A DNA stretch of 64,000 nucleotides from Tanytarsus gracilentus. Its lineage: Eukaryota > Arthropoda > Insecta > Diptera > Chironomidae. The notes beneath the pieces were generated by a model. The model made no database searches, had not been told where the DNA came from, and saw only the letters and a list, made by a program, of their open reading frames with translations. The DNA lies in contig JAXRKN010000038.1 of the NCBI GenBank assembly GCA_038502055.1, positions 4,588,001 to 4,652,000 on the forward strand, in the 5' to 3' direction. Made by a program: the position numbers and the translations under genes. Positions 26,635 through 39,800 of the stretch are shown piece after piece; positions within the stretch are counted from its first letter, which is position 1, and each line of letters starts with the position of its first letter.

Positions 26635-27546
26635 TCAATACAGATTGACACATTCTATCATCCACTTCTCGACGCTCGGCTCAGTCTCATCGGCTCTCTT
26701 TCTCACTATGTTCTTATTTTGCTTCGATAGATTCGAGTGAATGAGAAACACATAAGAGAACATTTTCTCCAAGAAATTGAAATTATTCGCTCTCGACACT
26801 ACACATGACGTCTTTACAAATCGCGACGATGGAGACGGTGCCAGAATTTCTTCGATGTCAGTCGTCATCGTATTGTAGAGGTCATCGACTACATCTTTGC
26901 AATCCAATTCATCTAAATCATCTTCATCGATATTCTTCGGCTCAATATCCACTTTATTTTCGTCAATTTTCAGGACGCCATTGCCTACAATGTGATCCTT
27001 TACGCAATGCTTAATCTCATTGAACTCATAAATGTCATTTATGTCGACATTATTCTTTGCGAGACTATCAAACTTCTCGTTGATTTTTGGTGCAAAAATA
27101 TCTTGATGATTGCATATGAGTTCGGCTGTATCGAAATATCGATTTTTAATTGTCTTCAAATCTTTGAGCACTTTAAAATTTTCTCCATCGTTGGCTTTCT
27201 TGTCAGTGCTCAGGTGGAACATGAGAATCTCTTTGAAGATTAAATTTGTCACATTGTTACGCTCTAGTGTCTTCATGACACATGAATCGACTTTCCTATC
27301 ACCCGTCGTCTTTCGACTCAATTGCCGGAAAAATTCTTTGTTCGCTAAATTGATTTTGTCAATGCAATTCTCTGCGGAATCCCCAACCACCTTTACATCT
27401 TTAACGTCTGATGCACTCAACACCTTATGATCGATCAAATACCGTGCGATACACACCGTATCACTACTCTTGATGATTATTGATTTTGACTGAGTGAAGT
27501 CAATGAAAAATATTAAAGCTATTGAAATAAACGCGATTAATTTCAT
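26635..27546 (-). CDS. Secreted protein with two four-cysteine modules, function unknown
   Basis: Single-exon gene for 303 residues. Residues 1-20 (MKLIAFISIALIFFIDFTQS) form a clear signal peptide, so the product is secreted; no membrane segment follows. Eight cysteines lie at 32, 61, 89, 145 and 181, 216, 248, 299. The two groups of four have nearly the same spacing (29/28/56 and 35/32/51). Their starts also align: CIARYLIDHKVL at 32 against CVKDHIVGNGVL at 181, and CVMKTLERNN at 89 against CVVSRANNF at 248. This points to an internal duplication of a helical, disulphide-bonded module. I do not recognise the family; insect hemolymph or saliva secreted proteins can look like this, which is a weak analogy. 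The start is the only ATG before the signal peptide. A possible minus-strand AATAAA lies about 130 bp past the stop (26499-26504). The gene lies upstream of, and divergent from, the plus-strand PDZ-PH gene. Confidence 0.85.
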   Translation of the reverse strand: MKLIAFISIALIFFIDFTQSKSIIIKSSDTVCIARYLIDHKVLSASDVKDVKVVGDSAENCIDKINLANKEFFRQLSRKTTGDRKVDSCVMKTLERNNVTNLIFKEILMFHLSTDKKANDGENFKVLKDLKTIKNRYFDTAELICNHQDIFAPKINEKFDSLAKNNVDINDIYEFNEIKHCVKDHIVGNGVLKIDENKVDIEPKNIDEDDLDELDCKDVVDDLYNTMTTDIEEILAPSPSSRFVKTSCVVSRANNFNFLEKMFSYVFLIHSNLSKQNKNIVRKRADETEPSVEKWMIECVNLY

Positions 27547-28438
27547 CTTTAAGCTCTTTTCACTATGACACTTTCCTCTCGAATGCTTAAGACGATCTGT
27601 TTCGATTGAAATGGGTCACTCACATTTCGTCAACACTTGCTTCTTCTCTCTCTCTCTCACGGCACGATTCTACCTTGTACATGCCTCATTTCTCCTTCAT
27701 TCGTCGTAATTTTGATACCACGGGAATACATTGAGCGGGAGAGTGAGAGAGAAAGATTCTCTCAAGTAACGGAATTTTTACGAATAACCTTATTTTCAAC
27801 GCTCCATCATTTGTTGTTGTTTTTATTGAGTATTACTGTCGTCTTCTGTTATATTCTCAATTTTATTAATTTACTAACGAGAAATTAGCGAAAAAATTTG
27901 AATCTTTTGAAAACTTTTTAAATTTAAAAGCTTCCCTAATTCAAAATAAATTTCTAATACAAAAAACATAAATTCTATCTAACTTCACGAAAGTCACACA
28001 TTCTTAACATTTTATTCTTCTTCGTGCCGTAAAAAGGCGCAACGCAATAAGCGCGAGAGCAAAAGAGAGAAAATTCTCAGTTAATTACAGTCACAACCAA
28101 GAAACATGAAGAAAGGCTAATGAGCAAAAGTAATGGCAATCATGTCGAATGTATGCGTTCGTAAACTTCTGAAAACAGCTTCATAATTACAAAAAAGCAT
28201 CTGCGACACTGTCTGATGAGTCATACACGCTTTATAATTTATTTTCTTCTGTTTCGTTTTGTTTAATTTTATCTCTGCTAAATAAAACTTCTTTTGCAAA
28301 CACACACAGCACTTTCTCCCTGTTAAATCATAAATTTATCATCATTTGCTCACAAAAATTTCTCCTTAAATATTTATAGTCACAAATTTATTAAGAAATT
28401 TTTCACGATTATGAAAATTTGTCTCTCTTTTCTTTCAG
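27547..28438. other. Non-coding stretch between the secreted-protein gene and the first coding exon of the PDZ-PH gene
   Basis: It holds the promoter side of the minus-strand secreted-protein gene and, on the plus strand, the end of a 5' UTR intron whose polypyrimidine tract (TCTCTCTTTTCTTTCAG) closes at 28438. No coding exon is visible, and no TATA box was clear enough to call. Confidence 0.6.
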
Positions 28439-28498
28439 AATAAAATTAATCATCCGAGAGGGAAATGACAATGGCTTATCGACCCAGATCGGAACATG
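28439..28498 (+). CDS. PDZ-PH gene coding exon 1 (5' UTR 28439-28464, start codon)
   Basis: Acceptor TTTCTTTCAG ends at 28438; donor G^GTAAGC follows 28498. The coding part starts MTMAYRPRSEH and leaves one base, which joins GT of exon 2 to make Gly. Assignment rests on strong splice signals, correct phase and the good context of the second ATG (A at -3, G at +4). An upstream 5' UTR exon must exist but is not located. Confidence 0.72.
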
Positions 28499-31400
28499 GT
28501 AAGCAAAAGATTGACAAGTAATTCATCAGAAAAGTTTTGCAAACAATCTGTTTTTTGAGGAAAGAAATTAATAGTTAAAACATTCTGACGTTTAGCCGAC
28601 CATAATTAATTGGATGTTTAATGGGAAATTTTAGGCTCGAAGAGAAAGTTCCAAAAGGATAATTTTACCTTTGAAAAATCTGTTGATGAATTTAAAAATT
28701 AATTTAAAAGATAAAGTCACATTTCCGCTTCTCTCAATTTTCTAATTAATTAAATAAAAAATATCAAAGAGAATTTTTAAAGTCACACTTTTCACATTAA
28801 AATGAAATAAATTTCACTCTTAAATTTTCATTTTTATGGTGAAAAGGAACCACATAGCTGCATGCAACCATAAATTGTGCTCCAATAACTCTTTAAAAGC
28901 AATTAATTAGCACAAAAGAGCGAAGTTTTCATAATTACGAGCTCATTAAGTGCTGAAAGCAAGCATCTTCAACTATACGTAAAGCAAAATGTTATTTTTA
29001 CGTATTTGCACGAGCATTATGAAAATATTTGTTGAAGCTCGCACTAAAGGCATGATATACGCCATACGGGTGGAAAAAGAGTAAATGAGGAAATTTTCAT
29101 TACAAGGAGAGCATAACGATGGTTGAGTGTGATGTTGCTCTTTAAAGGAAAAAATCGTTGACGTCTAAAATGTGTCACCACTCCACAATTTTAATTAATT
29201 GCAATGCTAAGTGGCTTAATAATGTTAATTGTTTGTGTGCATTGCTATTTACTCGACTGCAATTTCCTTTTTTCTCACGGAAGAATTGAAAGTGAAAGAG
29301 AAAACTAATATTCAAGTGTTCTTGTTGTTTCCTAGTGTTCCTTTTGTTCGCTTTGTTAAAACTGAATGTGAAAAAGTAGAAAATCATAAAAGTTTTTGTA
29401 CGCTGCCTTAGGTGCTAAAATAAACGAGAAAAAGCTCCTTCACATTTGCATTTGAAACGTGCAGAATTATTCCAAGCCTTTCTATTTCCACTTTTCCCCA
29501 GCTTTTTTTGCAACCATATATAAATTTACGTTCAAACAATTTGCAATTCAAGAGCAAAAACATGCCGCGACAGCAGCACCCACAAGATTGCGAAATTTCG
29601 CGAACACACATGTTAAATGCCATTGATATTTTTTGCGCTACTGGAAACTCCTCGTAACCCTTAACAAATGTTATGTATTGTTATAAAATTCAACAGCAAA
29701 CAAAAATTTTTGTTTTTATTAAATTACTAGGAATTTGTGCAATTTGAAACTTGGTTTACGTACGAGTTGAATCAGGGAAAAATGTTGAACGATGTTTATA
29801 TTTTTGAAATTTTAAAATTTTATAGGTACTAAAAGTATAAAAATATTTTCTATCCGAAATATTAAATTTCTTGAATAGAAAATATTCTGCAAGAGAAAAA
29901 AAAATATAAACATTTTTGTATTTTAAACGCGATACAGTCAAACATGCAAATTCTACTCTCTCCTTCGAGAAAAGTTTGATTTTATCAAACACTTCAATCT
30001 TCATTGAAATCCTGTCATCTTATCACATACAAAAAAATGTCAAGGAGAGAAAATTGAAAAAAATCTGAACAGAACAGAAAGAAAAGAAAAAGAATCAAAA
30101 AATGTGTTTTATACTTTTATCTTTGTGGCAGACAACAAAAAGTTTTCTTTAGAATGAGGAGGGACAAAATTGACAAAATAATGTTAAATAGAATAAATAA
30201 GAAGAAGAGCAGAAACTTGAAAAAGTTAGGGACCAAATTTGTTCATGTACACGTTGGCACAAATAGAAACTCCTTCAAGTGTATTTATTCAAGACCGGAA
30301 AAATAAGCTACGAAGTTAATGACTTTTTTTCGGCCATAATTAAATGAAAGTCTCGACAGCAAATGGGCCAATTTTATTTCTCATCGATTTCCGATTTTCA
30401 CATCAACTTGTTTCAACGCATATTGCTGGCTTAGTGTGAGATCTGAAGGCAGAACATCTTCAAACTTTTCTTGATGTTTTTCCATTTTCCATGAAGCAAA
30501 ATTCACTTATTGCCAACAAACTCTCTTCCGCTAAATTCTCATCGAACATTGTTCTCTCCTTAACGATGACAATGACCATGCTTGATACTATATCTGATAT
30601 TATGACGATGCATTAAATAAGCTAAAGTTATTTCTTCCACTTCCTATAGCAATATGGCCACTATGTCGACTCTCTCTTGCCGAACAAACATTGTATTGTG
30701 TCGTTATGTAGACAATTTTATATGGAAAACTCTTATCTCGAGAACACAATCGGGTAAACAACAATATTGAAATAAATCGTCGATGAAGAATCAGGGGTAT
30801 TTGTTTTGAGAGAGATTAAGACTTTTTAGTGTAACCCACGAAGTGGTGTAACACTTATATGCGCCTATTTCCGTCCGTCCGTCTGTCCGTCTGTTCCATC
30901 GAGATCTCGGCTCCTGAGATAGCTAGAGACTTCTAGTTTTCGCCAAATGGTAGGTCTATGAATTTAGATTCGGCCATTTTAGGAATTATGAGGGTCATGA
31001 CCACAGGTCGTGCCATGGACAGCCCTAAATGCCATTTTTCACACAAATTTCCTGTTATATGGCTTCATGTATGTCGTTGAACTCGTATTTGTATCAGGAA
31101 TCGAAAGGAATTGATGATATTTGAGGAATGTCTATCATGGCCATCCAAGAGTGCCACCAATGTCCATCACGGCCGGCCAGGAGTGCCCCTAATGTCCATT
31201 TTTTAAAAGTATGGCTTCATGTACCTCGTTGAACTCGTAATTGCATCAGGAATTGATTACCATTGATGATTTTTGAAGAATGACCGTCACGGCCGGCCAG
31301 GAGTGTCCAAGGAATGCCACTAATGTCCATTTTTTAAAGTATGGCTTCATGTACCTCGTTGAACTCGGAATTTGACCAGGAATCGATTGGCATGGATCTG

Positions 31401-33778
31401 AAAATGGAACACTGTGGAAAATGGAACACAGTGGAAAATGGAACATAGTGGAAAATGAAACAGTGGAAAATGGAACATGGTGAAAATGAAACATAATGGA
31501 AAATGAAACACAGTGGGAAATGGAACATAGTGGGAAATGGAACATAGTGGGAAATGGAACATAGTGGGAAATGGAACATAATGGAAAATGAAACACAGTG
31601 GAAAATGGAACACAATCGAAAATGGAACATAGTGGAAAATGGAACACAGTGGAAAATGGAACACAGTGGAAAATGGAACACAGTGGAAAATGAAACACAG
31701 TGGAAAATGGAACACAATAGAAAATGGAACATAGTGAAAAATGGAACATGGTGGAAAATGAAACACAGTGGGAAATGTAACATAATTGAGAAATATTTTC
31801 CATAAGGCTTCCCTTTTGGCTTCTCCAAGGCTTCTTCATAGGACTTCCCCATGTTACATTTCCAATACTGATCTGTTACAAGTGGGTTACACGGCAACAC
31901 CCACGTGTGGGTTTTGAAACATTTTTTAAATCATGAAAATATGATAGAAAATTTTCTAAAAATATTTAAATGCTTCATTGCATTTGTAAGAATTTTTTAT
32001 TAAAGCTAATTTAAAAGCTTCGGCCAACCCCTTTTTATATAACTCGATGAAACTTCAATAAAATTTGTTTACAATAAATTCTAACAACATCTTCATCATC
32101 CTTGTCTTTTATCATAAGCCCTTGATATTTATGGATGTTTTTCCTCCACTCAATGGAGATTCGATACTCTCAAAACGGAAGCAAAATGCGAAAACAAAGA
32201 TCTTTCTTTCGCTCCCTCTTTAATTAATGGAGGAGAAAAAGGCAAACAGAAAAATTGAGATGAGAATACAAAAATTCGAGACTCAACAAACATTGGAGAT
32301 GATGATAATGATGTCTAAAGCATGAGATGTCAAATAAATGTCATTTTGCTTTTTCTTACTCTAACGCCATTTTCTAGTTTTACGAGTTTCTCATGCTACT
32401 CTCGGCATCGATGACACGACATGCTTTTTATTAAATCATAAATTTTTTATCGACTCTACATTGCATATCAACAAAATATTTTAAAGATTTTAGCTTCTGA
32501 TGATGTGAAGCGAGAAGGGAAAAAAATTATTTTAAACTTTAACATGAAACTCAATAAACTCCATCACTCAATATTTCGCAGTTATGAAACTTTGTACCGT
32601 AGAGCTTGTATAGGAAATTTTTAATTAATGAGATTTCTTGAACTTAATTAAGTTGCTTGATGGAAGATAAATTTCATAGCTGTTCCGATTACTGAATCTG
32701 ATAACCTTTCGATGTGCTCATTAAAAGTTTAATAACCAATATAGAAAAGATAAATTTTGAGATGTAAACTTTTCAGAAATTTTCTTATATAAATTCTAAT
32801 TTAATATTCAAAAACACACATGCAAGATCGAAAATTAAACTTTTTCTCTTTTAAAGAAGAATAGCTTAGGGATTAAGTGTGTGCATGAAACTTTTAAAGG
32901 ATTCTATTAAAACTTTCGAAAGCCTATTAGAGTTTAAGAACTTTCTTAAATTTTTAATGAAGCCTAAGCGTAGGCGATTGAAATTTCAAACAGAAGCTTG
33001 AAAAGTTTCGTGGTCAAAGCAGAAGTTTTATGAAGTATGCTGCAAGCATATTCTTTATCAAAAAGCAGTTAAATACAGAAGTTATAAGTTTGTGCAAAAT
33101 TCGCGGCCAAAATGTGTTTCTCTATATATAGAGAAACTGCAAAGTGAACTATCACTAATTAAATAGTGGAAGAACAGTCAGTTTTCTCTCCAAAAATCGA
33201 TCAATCATTGCTATTTTCTCACTTAACCTCTTTCTATCCTTTTGGAATTCTTTTACTTAATTTAAATATTTCATGAAGTCTCTCTTAAATAGAGACATGC
33301 ACTATAAAGTTCATTTCAGGAAATTTGCTCTTCTTTACATGTCATTAGCAGGAATGAACGTGATTTTTTCATGAGCAATTCATAAAACTAAGAGATAATC
33401 TAATTGGGATGAATTTTTCTGAACCCTTTCCAAGTTAAATATTTGAGTGAATATAAAATTATTCAGTGATTAAGTGGTTGAGAAAAAGTTTGAAGTGACG
33501 GAAAATTTCATAAAGAGAAATGAAAAATTAAATTATGATTAATTTTCCCAACAACCTTTTTCTTGTTCGTCCTTGAGAGAATCAAATTAAACAACGTCTG
33601 TTTTGAATTACTAAAATTTTTTCTCTAGGCTAAAATTTTGTAACGAAAATTTCCCATGAAGTATGTGTACCACCATCACCCTGCAAAAGACTCGTTTGGG
33701 ATCAAAAACTTTTATGGTTTTATGACTTCTCACTTTCCCCTCCGAAATCCCATCGACTATCATCATTCATTTATTCTT

Positions 33779-33842
<64 letters not shown>

Positions 33843-36800
33843 TTCAAGATTTATTCACCCTTATACTCATAAATTTTTGGATGTTGGAATTCATTTTACC
33901 ACAGCAAATAACAAAAGGCTCGAATCCTAACAAAACAAAATTTATCTACAGCATATTCACATACACACACAATTTTATTCCCACAATGTTCCTTTCATGA
34001 ACTCTCTTTCTGTTAAAGACTAGCCGAGGAACAAAAGAAAATCTCCAAACGTAACTTTCATAATTTTTCAACTTAATGGCGTGTAGAGAATATCGGTGAG
34101 GGTTGAGGATACGAGAAAACTCCCATGGCGCCCACCTTATCAATATCTGAAACTTATTGTCTTCACGAGCATGAAGAAAAAGAAGAAAATATGATTATCT
34201 CTCTAAGCAAAAAGAAATTTCTTTATGACTTTCGCAAAAAAAAAAGGTTGCGAATATATGCCAGACATTCCTTCAACGGAGCATTTCATGTCTATGTTTT
34301 GACAATAGCGAGAGAACGTTGAGGATGAGCGGAAAAAATCGAAAAGTTTTTTTTTATGTATTTTGGAGTGAGGAAAGAATTTTTTCGCAAAAATAACAAA
34401 AAGCAGCATAAATAGATCATAAAATTTTTCTCTTCTTCCCTCTTGAAAATAAATTTCTCTCAATGGTCCGCTCCTCGTAAACATAACCTCAATCTCATAT
34501 ACATCTGACATGATTCTGAATTTTTTAGCACGCACATTTTTCTACTTTTTCTTGTGAATATACGAAGCCAAAATTGGAATAACAACGCCTTTTGAAATGG
34601 CAAAAATATCTGCAAATTCAACAGAATTGAATGATGTATAGATTTTTGTCGGAGAGGAAACATGCTTTATGATATTTTTATATTGAAAATTCCTTTCTGC
34701 TTGAAAGAAGCTTTTTACTCTTTTGTGTCACGTTGCTCGCATTAAAAGCTTTCTTTAAACCAAGGGATGAGATGTGGAGTTAAAAACGACCGCTTGACAT
34801 TTATTAAAAATCATGTTTCATATAAAAAAAAATTAAAAAAAGAGAGAGAAAGTTTTCAGGAAATTAATTGAAGTAATCAATGAACAAAATTCTTCATAAA
34901 TCAAAAATTATTAGTTAAATTGAATTCAATTCGAAAGAAATCTCTTCAAAAATTTCAATTAAACTTCCATTTTGAGTTTCACCATTTGAATTTTTAGCGT
35001 AGGTTGAGTTATTCTTCTTTACAAATTCGTTACATATTGGCATTTACAATAAAGGCACCTTCGCAATATATTTGATAAGACATTCTTAAGGCTACCCACA
35101 TGCTTTTGTGATACTTCATTTTTCTGTGCTTATCTAAGCATAATTGCTTCATGAATTTAAAGTGTATCGTACCCACACCCTCATCATTTTTCAATGATTT
35201 TTAACAAAGAAGTTTTCAATTACTTTCTTTTTGTTTAAGCGTTTCCTTGTCGCCTGCTTTTAACTTCTTCAAGCACTTAATGGTTGTTAGCACTAATTTT
35301 ACGCAAATTTCCGCCTTCCTAAAAGTCGTAAGTTACAATTTCCTTCAGATTGTTTTCATTTATTTCCAAATAAAGTGTAATCAATATGCGCGAGCGAGCG
35401 TACGAACCGCAATTTTATTTGTTTTTGGCGAGAGTGGCTCTAAAATAAAGTCATAACATCAAATTCACTACATCGACCATGAAATTCTGCGCCTATTCCA
35501 TTTCCAATGTGCTTTCGAGAACGCCCATCGAGCAAAAGCTGTCGTTATATATTTTTTTCATCTCTCCTTGCGAAAAAAAATTTTCAATTCCGTTTTATGA
35601 CGTGAAATTTTACCGCTCATTGAGCCCACTGCAATGATTTTTTATCGCCATGGCAATTTTTGAATGTACCTTCCGCAAAGTCAATTCAGAGATGAAATCG
35701 GATAAGACTCTCGAAAATGACTTCCGGATCATCATAATCACAATGATGATATTTACTTTTGCGAAGGTATTTATATTTTCTTATACTCCCTGTTGTTGGG
35801 GAGAGAGAATGCTCTGACGGCGATGAGAAAGGTTCAAAATTAATCACAAAACTTTTTTATTATCTCACTCTCTCCCGCTAATTTCCATTTTACGCTGAAA
35901 AACTCATTGATGGGAAAGTCGGGGTAAGGTTGGCAAATGGAAGAAATTTGTTTAATAAAAAAGAACCTTTCGTCAAGCTTTATTAAAACGGCGGGATTAA
36001 TTTGTATTAAAATTTATTCACAATGTCAAACTTTTTTGCTTACATTGATTTTAGTCTCATTAATGATTATCGATGTTGATTTAAGGTCAAGCATAGCTTA
36101 CAATTTGAAATGATCGTAGTCATTTGTTTCATTAAAAATGTATGGAGGGATGATAAAACTGGGATAGACATTGGATTTAATGGAACGTATAAAAAGGACA
36201 CATGTATGAAAGGCTTCGTAAATTTGTTTATTTTTAGAGGCGATAGAGTTCAGTCAACGTTTATCCTCAGTGAAGATTAAATCGACAAAAATAAAATTTC
36301 CTTCCCTTGTCGCATAAAAGTGTTCATGATATTTTGTGGCATTTTCTCATGTCTCCTGAAGATTTAATGATATTGAAAAGCTTTTGTATTAAATACAAAA
36401 CAGTATAAAAGGATTTTGTACAGTATCGAATATTTCTAACTGCTGTTAGGCCATGACAACTAGGTAGGTGAGGATAAATTTATACACTTTTATATGCAAG
36501 CTTCTCACTCCCTTTTATCATGAACCCTTTTTGGTTCACTTTGATAACATCAGTGATATTTTGCGGTGTTCCCAACAATTTATCTCACTAACATTGATTG
36601 ATTTTTATTATGGCTTCACAATGGCATTTCTTCGTTTCCGTTTCTCGAACTTCATCATCAGCTCCTTAAAAAGGGATAAAAAGTGACGATGAAAAAGAAA
36701 GCGAGAAACACAGTCAGTCCATTCACTCATCGATGAAATCGGAAATTGATAGAAGTAGCTCAAGTGGATTCGAGTGTAAATGAGAACGAACGAAGGAGAA

Positions 36801-39800
36801 ATTTAAAGGCAAATCTTTCACATAATGCGCAATTCGGTATTGATAAAAAAAATCTTTTTAACGAATGCTTTACAACGCTCTGATTAAAACGGAAAATATT
36901 GATTTAGACAAATGGATTGAACCAAGGTTATTGAATTAAATACAATTTTTACAAGAAAATAAAAACATTTTGATGACAGGAAATTTTCAAATTAAAAACA
37001 GTTAAAATTTGTTTTAAAAGCTTAAAATAAATAAACGATAAAAGCTCAAAAAATTTTGTCTAAACATTATTTTCCACTCAAAAGCGCATTGCTGAACTTT
37101 TTATGATGAAATTATTTTATGACAAGGAACAAGTTTTAATTTACATTCTCGAAAACTTTATCATAGGTCTGCATCATGCAGCATCGCTCGGGAATATAGA
37201 TGCGGCACCATCACAGGTAAATGAAGATAGCTGGAATTGAATTAAACCTCAAATTCATGGTGTAATAAATTTTCATTCACATTTCCTCTCCCACGCTCTG
37301 CATAATCTGTTCAGACTGCTTTCAATTATGCAGCGAGAAATTACGACTCGGAGGATGAGAGTATGAGTAGACTGAAGAGTCGACAAAACCAAAGCCTTTA
37401 TAGTATTAAACCTCCAGTGTATTCTAAAGAGGATATTATCGATCAATATTGCCTCACCGACCGCCAACTCAACAACTCCATTGAAGCTCCACGGCGTGAT
37501 AGATTTTTTGGTTGCTGGTCAACGCGAAGCCAACAATCGTTTCTAGGCGTGTGTGTGGGTCGCCGTGCTCCATCGGACGAAAACCTCCAGGACTACGCTC
37601 CAATTAGTCGACATCCAAGGTAATAATTAACACATTCCAATCTCGATTGCCATTCCACCCATTCCCTCAAATTTCACTTAACATAAAACGAGAGTATCTT
37701 GTCCATAAATTACAACATGTGCACACAGAACTATTTTATTATTCAGCACATGCACTTTTCACTCTCTTGAAAAGTCATTGAAATTGATTATGCTGCATTT
37801 GTGTGCATAACTGCTCAACAATGTATTCTCACATCGCTAGTTTAGTTTGAAAATTTATTTTCATCTTCCATTTAGATATCAGAAACCAATCAGCTGTGAC
37901 GAGGACGATATTGAAAATTCATATTTTCGAAGAAAACCAACATCATTTTTGAGTGACTCGAAACGACACACGTGGATGAATACAACAAGCGACGATGACT
38001 CGGTGAGAACGGAAGGTCCACGACCGACGCGAAATTATATAGAAAGCAATGGCGGTCCATACGTGGTCGGTGGCGCATATCCCCAAAAGTCATCTTTTTT
38101 AAGTCAGAGTAGCGAACAAATTACTGGGTGAGTTGAAACATTTTTTAGCACTCTCAAGGTGACTCACAATAAAATATTTAAAATTCTGCAAATTGAAATA
38201 AAAATGTGATGTTCACATGTCTATAAAGTGAATTAATGTCAATAAAAAGCGTCCGTAAACCATGATCGTAAATCCTTTTGAAATAATTAAAAATTTTACC
38301 TCAATGTTTGATGAGAAATTCAGATTATAAAGTTTAACAATTTTTGCGATTTGTGATGATAATAAATTGAGGGTGAATTAAGGCTAAACTAAAATACTTT
38401 TTTGTGAGGGACCGAGAATGTCGGGCAAGCTGACACATGATTTAATTTAATTTCGCTAATTAATCCCTTTATATCTCCTCATCACTCTTAATTAACAGAT
38501 ATCGATGTCCAGCCCACATAAATCTGCCATCTAATGCGACGCCTGCATCGGGCATCCAAAATCAACAAGAAATGCCTCCAAGGTAAGAGGGAAAAAATCT
38601 TTTGCGATAAAACCACGAGAGCACTGACACATTTATTCATCTATCACACTCTTGTTACATCCCATCGTTAAGCCCTTCACTTAATGTTACTTAATGTTGA
38701 TGCAATCAAGTTAATGGCATGAGATAGTATTTATTCGTCACTGATACCGTACATTAGTTAACTCTCGCTTTTTACTCTACGACGTATCAAATTATTGTTT
38801 TCTCCACCACCGAAGCATTGAAGATTGATGATTTTCTTACGGTGGATGGTGGTTGATGCGGTGATGTATGCGTACATAAATTCATGTTTACAAATGAGTT
38901 AAAGCACTCTCCTGAAGACGCAAACAGAAAATTATATTCGCAGTCACAGAAAGTTCTCAAATTTAACTCGTTTGTATAAATTCGCATTTATATGCATAGT
39001 TAGACTTCTCATAAACATACATCTTTCAGCAAGCATTCTGTAATCTCTGTTTGAATACTCATTCATTGGACTCTTGTTGTTGCCGTCATTTACGCATTTC
39101 ACGAACAATGCTCGATAAATGGAGCGAAATTAGATAGAAATTTGCAAGGAGATTTAAGTTAATCGCAGAAACAGTTGCCATGCTCGTCCTTTCGTCTCAT
39201 AATTTTGCCTCCATTAATTTTCATAGCATCAAATGCTAATCGGATCCATTATGGAAGCTTCGTACAAGAGAAGCAACATTTTGCTCAATTTAACAAATTT
39301 TTATTTCTCTTTATCGCCATTTTTTCACCATTTCTCGCTCTTAAATGCAAATGAAACGCCTTTAGGACTAGACTGAATTATTAATTTGATGCTCGCATTC
39401 AAATAAGGGTACTTTTTCTTTTCCCTTCACCATTGTTGAATTATTTATATGAAGAATTTGGAGGGGAATGAAAAGAAAGTTATCTAAACTTCTTTCGAGC
39501 TTAAATACCTTTTTTTCCGCGGGTAATAGAATTTTACAAATGCACTGTAAGGGGTTTGGAGTTGTAACATTTTCTCGTAAAATATTAAAGGAAATTAAAA
39601 ATGAGGTTTTCCGTTTTACCTTAAACGATTTTTCTTAAAACTCATTCTCAAGAGGAATCAAACATTAAAGCTGGTGATGGTGACACTAAAAGATTAAAAA
39701 TTAATTGAATGCAACTTTCATAAATGTGTTCGTGTCCAACTTCTCATCCAGATTTTAAAAGTCGCATAACATTATACAAAGTAAATTATTTGCCAGCATG

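Larger units (their letters stand above)
28499..37166 (+). other. Intron 1 of the PDZ-PH gene (8.7 kb)
   Basis: No coding exon found. It contains copy 3 of the tandem-repeat element (30823-31926, reversed) and a 58-bp GA microsatellite (33780-33837). The rest is plain AT-rich sequence. Confidence 0.65.

Noticed and set aside
31246..31900. Three overlapping minus-strand frames of 139-197 codons
   Set aside because: All read the same 17-bp minisatellite in three frames; the peptide is a by-product of the repeat.
37334..37619. Exon 3 starting at the nearer acceptor (TATGCAG, 37333)
   Set aside because: It would start in phase 1 and cannot join exon 2, which ends in phase 0; the acceptor at 37314 keeps frame and has a better pyrimidine tract.
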